NCBI RefSeq assembly: GCF_040436345.1
Contig: NC_133232.1
Span: 26,752,315 to 26,816,314, forward strand
Direction: 5' to 3'
DNA: 64,000 bases
Source of the DNA: Pagrus major
Lineage: Eukaryota; Chordata; Actinopteri; Spariformes; Sparidae
The notes beneath the pieces were generated by a model. It did not search any database. It had not been told where the DNA came from and saw nothing but the letters and a program-made list of their open reading frames with translations. Positions 36,901 to 46,745 of the stretch are shown here, in pieces. The stretch's first letter is position 1, and every line of letters starts with the position of its first letter. The position numbers were made by a program, and so were the translations under genes.

Positions 36901-37808
36901 GGGCCTACCTGCGTGCTGTCAGCCCGCCCCCTCCCTCCTCTGGGCCTCCTGAGATCCAGCACCTTCTCCATCATAACCAGGACTCTTCTTCCCGAGCCAC
37001 TCGTAACCCTTCCTCCTCATCCTCTTCCCCTGGGGTTCGCTCACTAGAGCCCCCTGTCTCCCCGCCACCTCGCGGCCTCTCCCTCGGCAAATCCCAGTCT
37101 TATACTGGGGAGGCGGGGCCTCAGCACAAACCTCGGCCCGCAGGAGGAAGCACTGTGCTGGGAGGGGGAGGAGCCGGAGGAGGGCAACATGCTCCACAGT
37201 GAGTAGTGATCCGTCGCCAGATCCGTCAGCCTGCTACTCTTCCTCCTCATTCTCCTTTTCCTCCTAATCCTCTTCTTCTTCCTCCCTGGTTTGTGTCAGC
37301 CCTCCTCTTCCTCCCTGATCTGTGTGAGTCTTCCTTTTCCTCCTTTACGGGTTACAGCCAGTCTTTGCTTGTTTAGGGTTCAACAGTGTGTATGGAAGTT
37401 GTTGGTTCACCTGGTGGAGTGTATGCGTTAGTGATAAGAGCATGCCAGTACATGTTTAGCTCTGTGACTGCATGTCTAACCATGCTGCTATTTACTTCTG
37501 TCCTGTAGCCTTTCTGTCCATGTCTTTTTCGTACTCACTAAGTTTAGTTACCAAATGCCTTACAAGATCAATGGTAGAGAAACATTTTTATGTTTGTGCT
37601 TGTTTGTTGTTATTTTTTAAGTAGAACCACTCACCTCCACATCCATTTATCCTCTGTCCTCATCCCTCACTCCCCTCCCCTTCCTGATGACTGTCCAATC
37701 AGATCCACCTCTCGCCCAGTCTTGGCCAATCACACCACATCCAAACCAGGGGGCGGGGTGAAGAAGGTGACAGGCGTTGGAGGGACCACTTACGAGATAT
37801 CGGTTTGA
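30975..37808 (+). CDS. zdhhc5: Palmitoyltransferase ZDHHC5
   Basis: Eleven exons: 30975-31123, 31594-31715, 31914-32071, 32786-32958, 33080-33182, 33294-33385, 33664-33796, 35104-35212, 35396-35502, 36267-37198, 37703-37808; 727 residues (human 715). Four membrane segments: two before residue 80 and two in exons 4-5. The zinc-binding Cys-rich domain begins [20 protein letters not shown] (118-137), and the catalytic DHHC is at 146-149. A long Ser/Pro-rich cytoplasmic tail follows (exons 7-11) with [20 protein letters not shown] and ends GGTTYEISV, a class II PDZ-binding terminus. The enzyme S-acylates proteins at the plasma membrane, synapses and endosomes. The start [28 protein letters not shown] matches the family cap. 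The conserved Cys-Cys after membrane segment 4 is Cys-Leu here (251-252). Confidence 0.95.
34139..34230. repeat. Interspersed repeat end (AGAGCCGACTGATAT type)
   Basis: TTAGAGCCGACTGATATCGG and the following ATATCGG-rich stretch match the start of a common fish repeat. A related copy with both ends is at 44751-44912. Lies in zdhhc5 intron 7, which otherwise shows nothing recognisable. Confidence 0.4.
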
Positions 37809-39900
37809 GTGACAGGCATCCTTCAGGGTCTATCACAAGGAGCTGGAGGGAGACAAGTCACTGGACTACTTCGACCCAAGCTGGATATTATTCATGACTG
37901 CAGCCCCCTGAAAAACAGACGGTTCTCCGCTGCAGCAGACTAAAGGAGCAGGCTGTACTTACTTTGTTATCTTTGTAACGCCACTGGCCACTCTTCTCTG
38001 TTAGCCTTTCAGATTTGAACAAAGAGTAAAAGGGGACACTGGTTAATTTTTCACAGGATCAATTCGTCACCATTTAGCCACTTTGTGAGCCATAGGCTGA
38101 TGTGACTGTATCATCACGGCTGGGTACAGATATGTCTAAAGAACACGCATAGCTATTCAGTGATTTGCTGTTTTACTTTGGTACATTAGCACACAGAGTA
38201 TTGACCACCGTGTCCAACACTTGAGGAAAGGATGGCCTTTATAGGGAGGATTCAGGACTGTTGACCAATCGAAACGTCATCTTCTCCTCTGTCTGATCGG
38301 ACCACGCAACCTGTTTATCGATAAAGAGTCATGGAGAGAAGAGTCCAACCTATAAACACAGTATCATTTTAGTTTTATAAATCTTTTTTTTAAATATTGT
38401 TTTATATAAATGTGCAGATTATTATTGGGTCAGATTGTCAGGTATTGCAGATGACTATTGATGAGGGTGGCAGATGTGTACTGTGTGTAATTATTCATGA
38501 AAGCGATTTCTAATCAGTTGCCTGTTTATATTTAATGGCTGCATCAGCCACTCATGAGCTCTTGCTGGAATTGACATCGTCCAAAGAGAATGATGACCCT
38601 TTGGTGGACAGCTGAAGTGGCAAAATGATTGAGCTTAATTTTTTTTTGAAAGCCACAAAGAAATTCTGAATCACGATTGCAGCACAAGCATCTTTGTGGA
38701 ATGTACGCTTGTAATGTTTATGCTAGAGACATTATGCAAAATCTGTTTGTAGCTTTAAGATCATTGTGTCTTTTTTTGGTGTTTTTTATTTTTTTCTTCT
38801 TTTCTGTAATGTTTTGTCTGTGAGTCAATCAAGATGCTAGCAGAACCTTATACCTTTAACAGATGGCCAGCCAAATAGGGGCAGTGGGGGAAGGGCTTAT
38901 TTATTTCACCAGACAAGACAACCTTGTAGTTTTGGACACAATTTCAAACCAGTTTCTCTACAAGTATGTTCTTTCTTTTTATGAGAAAAGAAGTATGAAT
39001 ATTTTTTATTAAAAAAAAAAGAGTTACAAATGAAATTGTGAATGCGATATGCCACTGAATAGATTTTTAAGGAGGGACTGGTTTGCAATTTTTGCCTTGA
39101 AACCATTCATAGAGAAGCAAGCACGTTTTTATTTTTTTTCTATTGGTTTTTACTTTTACACGTTTCTGAGAAAAAATGTCAGGCAGATTAGATTTTTTTT
39201 GATTGACTTGTTCGTTTTTTAAAACACTTCTGTAAAGGTACAGTTTTTTTTTTTTTTTTTTTTAAATCACAGCCATGTTGAGGAAGGAATAATTAGAGGA
39301 AGGGAAGTGTGTGTTGGAGTGTGTCTTTCAGGAACGGGGCATTACAGTAAAGTTTTTATTTATTTTTTTTTTCTATCAAGGCCCACAGTAGTATTTGCAG
39401 TAGAATGTCAAAGCTGGCTGAATGTAGCACGTCTTTGGGGGAAAGTACACGCTTGAAGCACACAAGTATCATCCCTCAACCCAAACGACTGTGTTACGAG
39501 TTTTCAACCCTCCCAGGCTACGTCTTCGGTGTGCATGTGATATTTTGTTTGTCGTGCTGAATGCTTCACTGGCGTGTATACTTGTGAGTTAACCAACAGG
39601 TTCATGTGTGGGTGGTATCAAGAAAAGAATCATCACTAATGGCACAAGCAGCCGTCGTAAAGAGATAAAGACAACCTGTGTGTTACTTTTCTTCCTGCTC
39701 TGGCCGAGGACGATGAACAATTTGAAACTATGTGGGTATAGTCGTATACTTCTGTGTGAGATAAACTATCGCTATTGTGGGCTGTGATGAATGGAACGAG
39801 TTTCACAAATATCTGTAACGAGTACATTAAAGACATTTCCAAAATGGCCTTATAAAGAATTTTTAAAAAGATGTCTTCAGAATAAAAAGGTCAAACTGAT
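37809..39900 (+). other. 3'UTR of zdhhc5
   Basis: About 2.1 kb of AT-rich sequence without exons follows the stop. It has a T19 run at 39245-39263. Candidate signals are ATTAAA at 39826-39831 and AATAAA at 39881-39886. Confidence 0.6.
39881..39886 (+). terminator. Poly(A) signal, zdhhc5
   Basis: AATAAA some 2.07 kb after the stop. An ATTAAA lies 55 bp upstream as an alternative. Confidence 0.5.
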
Positions 39901-39942
39901 GAAAAACTGAGAGCATCCAGAATCTTAATTTTACACCTTTTT

Positions 39943-39948
39943 TTTATT
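39943..39948 (-). terminator. Poly(A) signal, tmx2
   Basis: TTTATT on the plus strand (AATAAA on the minus strand), about 420 bp beyond the tmx2 stop. Cleavage would fall near 39920-39930, almost touching the zdhhc5 end. Confidence 0.5.
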
Positions 39949-40366
39949 TCAGTTTCAGCTGTCATTTTTTTTTTACTTTGTTTTGACATACGAGACATCA
40001 GTAAACACTGTAGTTGCAAAATACAGGCAGCAAAGATTACAAGCAGTAATGAGATGTTGCTGAAAATAGCCAAAAAAAACAATCATTACAAAAAAAGGCA
40101 TTTTCTTAAATAACTTAAGGTCTGTAATAAAATGTCCAAATCAATGCTTATCTGCATCATACCCAGTCACACCAGGAAAACGTGGTCTGTCTTTTTTGGG
40201 TATTTAATTGCCACAGTAAAGACTTCACGTAGAGATGACATCTAGTGGTGGTTGAATCTATTTTCCTCTCTCCATTCCATGGTATTATGGACTTCTTTGA
40301 TAATGTAAGGCACGGCAATGTCAGAAGAAAACGAAAGACTTCATGCAGCCCCTCTCTGAATCATCC

Positions 40367-43209
40367 TCACTGGTCTTTCTTGCTCTCTGTGGGCTGCTCA
40401 GTACTGAGCTCGTCGCCGCCCTCCTCTGGCTGAGAGTCGTTCTGCTCCTCTTCTTTCAATCCTCGACCTTTGTTCAGCTTCTTGGACTTTTGGAAGAGCT
40501 CGTTGAGGTTGAACTCTCGGATGATGTTCTCCTAGGAATGAAAAACGCTTTGTATTAGCATATATGTGTGCATGTGCAAGCAACACCCACTCCGTACATA
40601 ACACCATGTGTTCGTTAAAGATAGACTTACATCATTGAAGGTCCAAGATACAGCTCTCCCTTTACTGTCCACCATTGGACGTCTCATTAGTTCCCGTCCG
40701 CCTTGGAAAAGCACCAGTGAGGGCAGCTGCTTTGACAGAGGAGAGGTACTGACCTTGTACCTGTTCAGAGATAATTAACGGGACAGTCAGTATCAAAGAA
40801 TCTGTCAAAATAAGCATAAACAAACAAACTTGTGGCGCTAAAACTACAGCTAAAGGAGAAAATGACTGACTTCTGTGAAACCTCTCCATAGCGTCCGATG
40901 TCCACCTTCCCAAACCTGAGTCCGGCACAGTTGTACCTGCAGAACGTGGAGGAAGATGCACAACACATTTAGCCACACATCCAATACGTTTCTATTTTTG
41001 GAGAGCATTTGACTTCTGCAGAACTGTAACACAGCAGTTAAATCCAACAATGTGATTATGACTACTGAATAAAAAAAATCCAATGCAATTTATTATGATC
41101 AAAATCTAAAAACTTTAAAAATATACAATTTAGACAGACATACAGCATGGAATATGGTAGAGAGTTATTGAGCCAATTTTCTATTGAGTACATGCTTTCA
41201 AAACACACTTATGACACCAGTTTCTGCAGCTGCTTTTAATTTAATTAAATCATTTTTTATTTTATATCTAAGACCATGAGAAAGAACTAGTAAATCAAGA
41301 CATATTTTGTTTTTAAACTTAATGGTTGCTTATTTATATAAAGGCGTGACTGATGAATTGCAGGCTTATAATCAAAAATGTGTATTCCTTCAGTAGCTCA
41401 GCCGATCACAACTATATCTGTTTTACCAGAAGCAACCACTTAAAATGAGTGAGACAGTGTGTAGGCCTCATTATCTTTATTACTGGAAGGCCTGTATTAA
41501 CTTTTCTCTTACTTGAGAGAAAGGTCGGCAAAGACGGGAGCAAAAGACTGGCATTCAGAGGACCAGTTGGCGTAGAATTCAACGATCCAGGTGACACGAC
41601 TGTCTTTCTGCAGCTCCTCCTAATTACTCAGTAACACAACATTACATTAGAACAGATGACACAGGTGTAGATCTCCATCATTCACATCCGCTCACCTACA
41701 GGACTGGGACACCGTCAGTTCAAGAGGTCAAAAGTTTAAACAATTAACATAATATCAATTGGATTGTCCATGTTTTAAGGACAAAATGCAACAAAACTTT
41801 GGATTTCTTTGAATTGAACTTCACAAAAACAATCTAAAGTCACAGTCTGAAGTGTAACACTCACATCAATGGTCGTGTCACTGAAGTACTTGATGTATTC
41901 GGGGCCCATGTAGAGAGGTGGCTTACAGGTCATGAGGAATGCTGCCGACAAAGCAGAGAAAAACAGACTAATGAGTTTACATTTTTCCAAACGTAACCAA
42001 GCCGACAAGAATCTGTCTATAACGTGCATCCCCAATTGTAATGTATATGTCCGCTTTTATGGAAGACAGCATTTGCTTTAAGGGTTATAACTCCACTGAC
42101 CGACACACAGTGAGACGTAAAGGATGCCGAGCCGAATGTCCAGCCTGAAGAAGAGGATGACGTTGGCCACTTTGCTGAACATGAACAAGTTGCCTATGTG
42201 CTGCTCCAGTGTGACTGAGAAAGAGAGACAGAGAGAAAGAGGGGGGGAGAAAGTCCTTCAAACAGTTGATTCAAGGTCAGAAGAAGGCAGGATTTCACTG
42301 CAATGTTTACACAACAAAGCAAAGTTTTTAGTAAAGCACTTCCTGGGTGTGGCTTGGCGCGGGGCTTCTCACTCAGTGTATTTGAATCTGTTACTTATTA
42401 GGTCACAAATACCTTCTTGGTTGAAGTTTAACAGTTACGACGTTCAAGCAGTCACACACACTGTCTATGTTTTAGGTTAGAGAGGAGGTTTAATGAGGAG
42501 ATACACGTGCCTCGATAAATCCTGGTGGTCCCCGGCTCCAAAAGTTTGTGTTTGCCACTTTTGCTGATGTTGACTGTTTACAGTGTAAACAAATACTTGC
42601 CATGTTATGACATCAGTTGTTTTACACATATGTATATGTGTCTGTTGTGTGTGTGTGTGTGTGTGAGGGGGTAACTCACTAGCTCTCCTGTTCTTCATCA
42701 TCACTATTGCACTGAGAAACATGAGAATCTCCACTTCTCTCTGTAAAACAAAGACACACACACACATAAAAACAACTTTGTGAACTTTGTTTTCTTGATT
42801 TTAGGTCGCCATCTTAACACCTGGCCAGGGACTACAGATGAAAACTGGCCTCTTTGCTAATATTTACAATAATGTTCATTAATACGCACTGTCCCTGAGA
42901 AATAAAGTGAACAAATTAAACTAATAAAAGTGAAGTAAATTGAGCTAACTCAGCTAACTTAGCCCCACCATATTTAGCAGCACAGTAGGCAACACTATCC
43001 CCACCATGCTCCGTGCTCACCCAGTCAAAGTCGCAGGAGTTGCCGTCCTCCCGCTGGGTCGCCAGGTGCTCGCACAGACCGGGAGCCTTTCGGACCAACA
43101 GGAAAGCGATGGTCATGAGGAACGACGTGATATAATACGGCTTCAGCAGCCATTTGTAAATCTGAGGTAAGTGGTAGAAGAAAGTAAAGAGTCCTGTGAT
43201 TAGACCCAT
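40367..43209 (-). CDS. tmx2: Thioredoxin-related transmembrane protein 2
   Basis: Minus-strand exons in order: 43209-43021, 42740-42680, 42214-42101, 41941-41865, 41619-41513, 40936-40871, 40760-40631, 40531-40367; 302 residues with all phases consistent. N-terminal hydrophobic segments ([34 protein letters not shown]) lead to [12 protein letters not shown], then [19 protein letters not shown] and [18 protein letters not shown]. The luminal or membrane-proximal thioredoxin-like domain starts [20 protein letters not shown] and has S167-S-E-C170 where classical thioredoxins have CxxC. It continues through [13 protein letters not shown] and [12 protein letters not shown]. The C-terminus KKDQ is a dilysine ER-retrieval signal. 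In mammals TMX2 is an ER, mitochondria-contact-site protein linked to redox state and brain development. Confidence 0.94.
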
Positions 43210-43399
43210 GCTGCCTGGCGGACGCGACAGTCGACCCACAAGGAGTTTGAAGAGGAGTGACAGCTGAAGTAACTCCTGGGGACTTTGTTTTCGAACTGCG
43301 CATGCGCCACATAAACCGCTTTCGCCTTTTGTGGGTGCGACGACTCGCCGTAGATTTGGCGGGTACTGCGAAAACGTAAACAGAGAGGAAGCTGTGAAG
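43210..43399. promoter_or_regulatory. Divergent promoter between tmx2 and pmf1
   Basis: Only 190 bp separates the two start codons, so both promoters share it. It has no TATA box. A perfect NRF-1 palindrome TGCGCATGCGC lies at 43297-43307 and an E2F-like TTTGGCGGG at 43355-43363, closer to pmf1. The NRF-1 site suits a housekeeping ER gene and the E2F site a mitotic gene. Confidence 0.7.
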
Positions 43400-46394
43400 A
43401 TGGAGCAAAGCGAAGCGGCGACACAAAAGGAGTCTGTAGGTGACATATGTGTTAAAGACTCCGGTGAAAACCAGAGTAATGAAGCTACGGGCGAGGTTCC
43501 GTCACAGGAGCCGAACCCTGGATCAGTTTGTCGGCCGCCCGCGGAGAAGGAGCCTCGGTTCAAGAGGCTGAAGTTGTTTGAAAAAGCGACGAATATGAGC
43601 CTGGAGAAGTTCATCGACCATGCCAGGTAACGTCAAGTGTGTTAACAGTGTAAATCTGAGTGTTATTTATCATCACAACTGTAAAAGACAGTGTGTTTAG
43701 TGTATTTATCTCGCTAACATGAAGAGGACGCAGTTAAGATACAAAAGCAGTGTGTGTGATGGCTGCTCTGTGGTCTCTCACCTGGCGTGAAGGACTTGAG
43801 ATCTCACGAGAATTGGAAGTGATGATCACGTGCAGCATTCACTGACACACCTGTCATAGAAATCACCCAAGGCAGACCTGTTTGAAACGACCCAAGCATT
43901 TTAAATAAAGTTAAATATTCAGTGTGGATTATTGAAAAGAAGAAAGATTGTGTTATCTGGAAAAAATAACTAATAGTTGATAAAATGGTGAGAAAAGGTT
44001 CCCAGAGTTGCTTGTGGAAACACTTACATGATCGTTAAGTAGTTACTATGGAGCGAGTAAGGAATGAATCAGGAACAACTCAATAATTAATTAATCGTTA
44101 ATGAGTAATTCCTGAATAACTGTGATTTGAAGACTAAATAGATAAAAATGGATGACTAGAGAGCAGACTGGGAGATACTATGTCAATGAATCATTAGGTA
44201 ATGATTAGGTAATAAATATCTAAATCTACATACTGACCACTTGCTTCATGAATTGTTCTTGATTAACTGTGAACTCCTGTTTAATGGCACAAACTGTAAG
44301 TAAACATAATACTGAGTAGTTACAACTAGACTTGTTAATTACTCATTTAGTAATCATTGATTACTTTTTTTTGTCCCCCTTTAGTAAAGTGATACATCAT
44401 ACTGCGTAGTTACTAAGTAGTCCCTCATCACTTCATGATTTTGCTATCGAGTTTTCCCCTGGGAGCTTACAATTAGTTTCTTAATAACATCAATTTTTGT
44501 GTACCTTTATTGTAAAGTGTAACCTTTTTTTTTTTGTCCAACTAACAGTCCAGTTCCCGACTATGTTTGATTTAGATAATACAACACAGAAAAGCAGCAA
44601 GTCCTCACATTTGAGAGGCTGTAACCAGTAAACATTTTGTCTTGATAAATTACTTAACACCTAAATGTTCTCTCTGGGGAATGAAAAAGATCTTATCTTA
44701 ACAATTACTGGATAATCAATAGTGTTGTTAAAAATGAATGCTCTGTGAAAGAGCCCAACTGATATATCTGTGGATTAGGGTTAGATATTGACTTGTCACA
44801 CATATAGCATATCGGCAAAGAATGTGAGTTAATCAGCCGTTTTATCGATAATGGAATTTTTTACTCCTTAATATCAGCATCAGCCCACAAAATTGAGAAT
44901 CGATCAGGCTCTATTATTCAACTCATCATTTCAATACTAGATAAGTTGACTTTTTATTCACTCTCAGTTTTGACAGATTCAGCAGCACATTTCTTCCGCT
45001 GTACAAGCAGAACCCTCAGAGGATGGAGAGCATTCATAAGCAGTTCATAGAGGAGTTGCGGAGGACTATACAGGTTTGCAGCACATCATGTCAATCTTTG
45101 TAAGAATATAAAAACAAATAGATAGTCCACTTCCTTGTTGTTTGTATTAAATATAACACTGGTCTACCTACCTTTATTTTTACCTGTTTTATATGAATGC
45201 CTGTGTCTGTGTATGTGAAGGAGGACATCAGTGGGTTGATCAAAGATGGTGGGTTAGATGTCAAACTGGATGAGCTGGACAAATTGGAGTGTGCTGCCAA
45301 GAACAATCCAAACCCTGCATGGTCAGTAAGCAGCCTTCATGCACCTTCTGTTTCCTCTCACGTGAAATTATCTGCTGGTCTCACATTGAGCCTCTTCATT
45401 ACATATCCATACTTGCCCTTTCTACATTGCACTGTGTATCATCATTGTAACATCTCTATTTCTATTTTGCAATGTGATTAAAATGCAAAACATCTCACTT
45501 TTAATATTAGGCGACCGAGTGGGGTTCCTGAGCAGGACTTTTGCAGCTTTCTGATGCCGTATTATCAGAAGCAGGAGGCCTACATGCGACCGGAGCTGAA
45601 AAAGATTAAAGCAGAGAATGCTGCCCTCGCACAGAAAGTTCAGGCTGGTAGAGAGAGCATCGCTCAGACTGAACAACGTATTTCTGCAGCTGTTGATGAG
45701 TGGAAGGTAAGAGAGAAACAATTGATAACGAAATATATTCTACAGGTTTTTTTTTACAATTGTTGAAGAAGTCTGAGGCAATCACAGTTTAAAAGTGTGA
45801 TTGCTGTTGAATCATAACAACAGTTAAAACATCCCTACGCGTTTCAGTCAAGGAGGAATTCATCAGGGCACGTACAGTTTGGTTGTCTTGGGCCTATTTC
45901 ATGTATAGGTTAGCAAATAGTTTCATGATCAGTATGGACAGTCTTTGTCTTTAACTGCCTATACTAATCATATGACTACTTACCTGTCCATATTGATCAT
46001 GTGACTGTTTGCCAACCTGTGTGCTGAACATTGTCGTCATGTGACTTTAAGTGTCCAGAGGTATAGGCAGTTGAAGACTTCTTCAACAATTCTGAACTAG
46101 TAATATCCCCAAACTGAAAAACACCATGGCGACAACATTTTCCACACCAGAGCATCACTCCTTGCATACTGTTTTTTGACTAATGGTTATTTTGACACTC
46201 ACAAAGGGGATGCACGAGTACACTAACCAAAATTAGCCAGGGCATATGCATGACAACATAAGTAGAAATGTGAAATAGAAGTTTGCCTTGAATGCTAACA
46301 GTTATGGTGTTTTTCTTTTCTCTTTCAGGCTTCGGTCACAGAGTTCGAAAGGCTGGCATCTTCTCTCTGCCCCGCTGACGTCTTTGATGTGTGA
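43400..46394 (+). CDS. pmf1: Polyamine-modulated factor 1 (NNF1, MIS12 kinetochore complex)
   Basis: Exons: 43400-43626, 44968-45073, 45221-45321, 45511-45706, 46329-46394; 231 residues, phases consistent. A divergent acidic N-terminus (MEQSEAATQKESVGDICVKD) precedes FKRLKLFEKATNMSLEKFID, then FLPLYKQNPQRMESIHKQFI. The diagnostic block NPAWRPSGVPEQDF, split across exons 3 and 4 at Trp145, matches human PMF1 PAWRPSGIPEKDL. It is followed by a long coiled coil (about 160-215, LKKIKAENAALAQKVQAGRE). PMF1 dimerises with MIS12 and is required for kinetochore assembly and chromosome alignment. It is longer than human PMF1 (about 205), mostly at the N-terminus. It is divergently transcribed from tmx2. 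Confidence 0.93.
43920..44560. repeat. Interspersed repeat with TAATTAATTAATCG-type blocks
   Basis: A segment within pmf1 intron 1 has repeated blocks such as GAATGAATCAGGAACAACTC, AATAATTAATTAATCGTTAA, TAATTCCTGAATAACTG and GTAAAGTGTAACC. Such strings recur in fish repeats. Ends could not be fixed. Confidence 0.4.
44751..44912. mobile_element. Small MITE with AGAGCC termini
   Basis: It runs from GAGCCCAACTGATATATC to GAATCGATCAGGCTC. The reverse complement of the right end begins GAGCCTGATCGATTC, giving a partial inverted repeat. A related left end occurs at 34139. Confidence 0.4.
45758..46091. mobile_element. Foldback (palindromic) MITE in pmf1 intron 4
   Basis: A perfect 17-bp inverted repeat AATTGTTGAAGAAGTCT bounds the element (45758-45774 and 46075-46091). 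Two further inverted pairs lie inside: 45908-45941 with 45984-46017 (34 bp, about 29 matched) and 45947-45964 with 46061-46078 (18 bp, 17 matched). No coding capacity is seen. The nested arms suggest a foldback element or successive insertion. No target duplication was identified. Confidence 0.7.
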
Positions 46395-46476
46395 CGTTCA
46401 AATGACTTGACCTGCAGATATATCCACTAACTTAACTGTACATATTAGCTTTGTTTACATAACCTGTATGTCTGAA

Positions 46477-46482
46477 AATAAA
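46477..46482 (+). terminator. Poly(A) signal, pmf1
   Basis: AATAAA, 83 bp beyond the stop codon, followed by TTGGCTTGTGACC (a GT-rich element). The pmf1 3'UTR is therefore very short. Confidence 0.7.
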
Positions 46483-46745
46483 CTTGAAATCTTGGAAACA
46501 AAAATTTGGCTTGTGACCTCCTGTAACTATATCGACATGCAGTGGTCATTATGGTAATGTGCGTGTTTATGTCTGGCATTACGGTACGGGGGCCGTGAAA
46601 ACGATGCCACAAAGAAGAAGTGGCGAGCTGCGGAGCTGACACTCGGATGGGTTCGTGGTGAGCTCCATCCTAACTAGTAGCAGGCCATAAGCTTGAACAA
46701 ACCGTCTTTTTTTCTATCTATATAAATGTATTCTTCGCGATAGAT

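Noticed and set aside
36433-37250. Minus-strand frames opposite zdhhc5 exon 10
   Set aside because: The exon is GC- and Ser-rich, which leaves open frames on the opposite strand by composition; no domain is seen.
43331-43399. An upstream Met (MGATTRRRFGGYC) in frame with pmf1
   Set aside because: It runs across the E2F site and promoter. The start at 43400 fits the short promoter and the acidic N-terminus better, although the longer form was not excluded.
46719-46726. TATATAAA 20 bp before the med19 ATG
   Set aside because: A TATA box here would start transcription at or past the ATG, so it cannot serve the predicted start; it is more likely AT-rich 5'UTR sequence.
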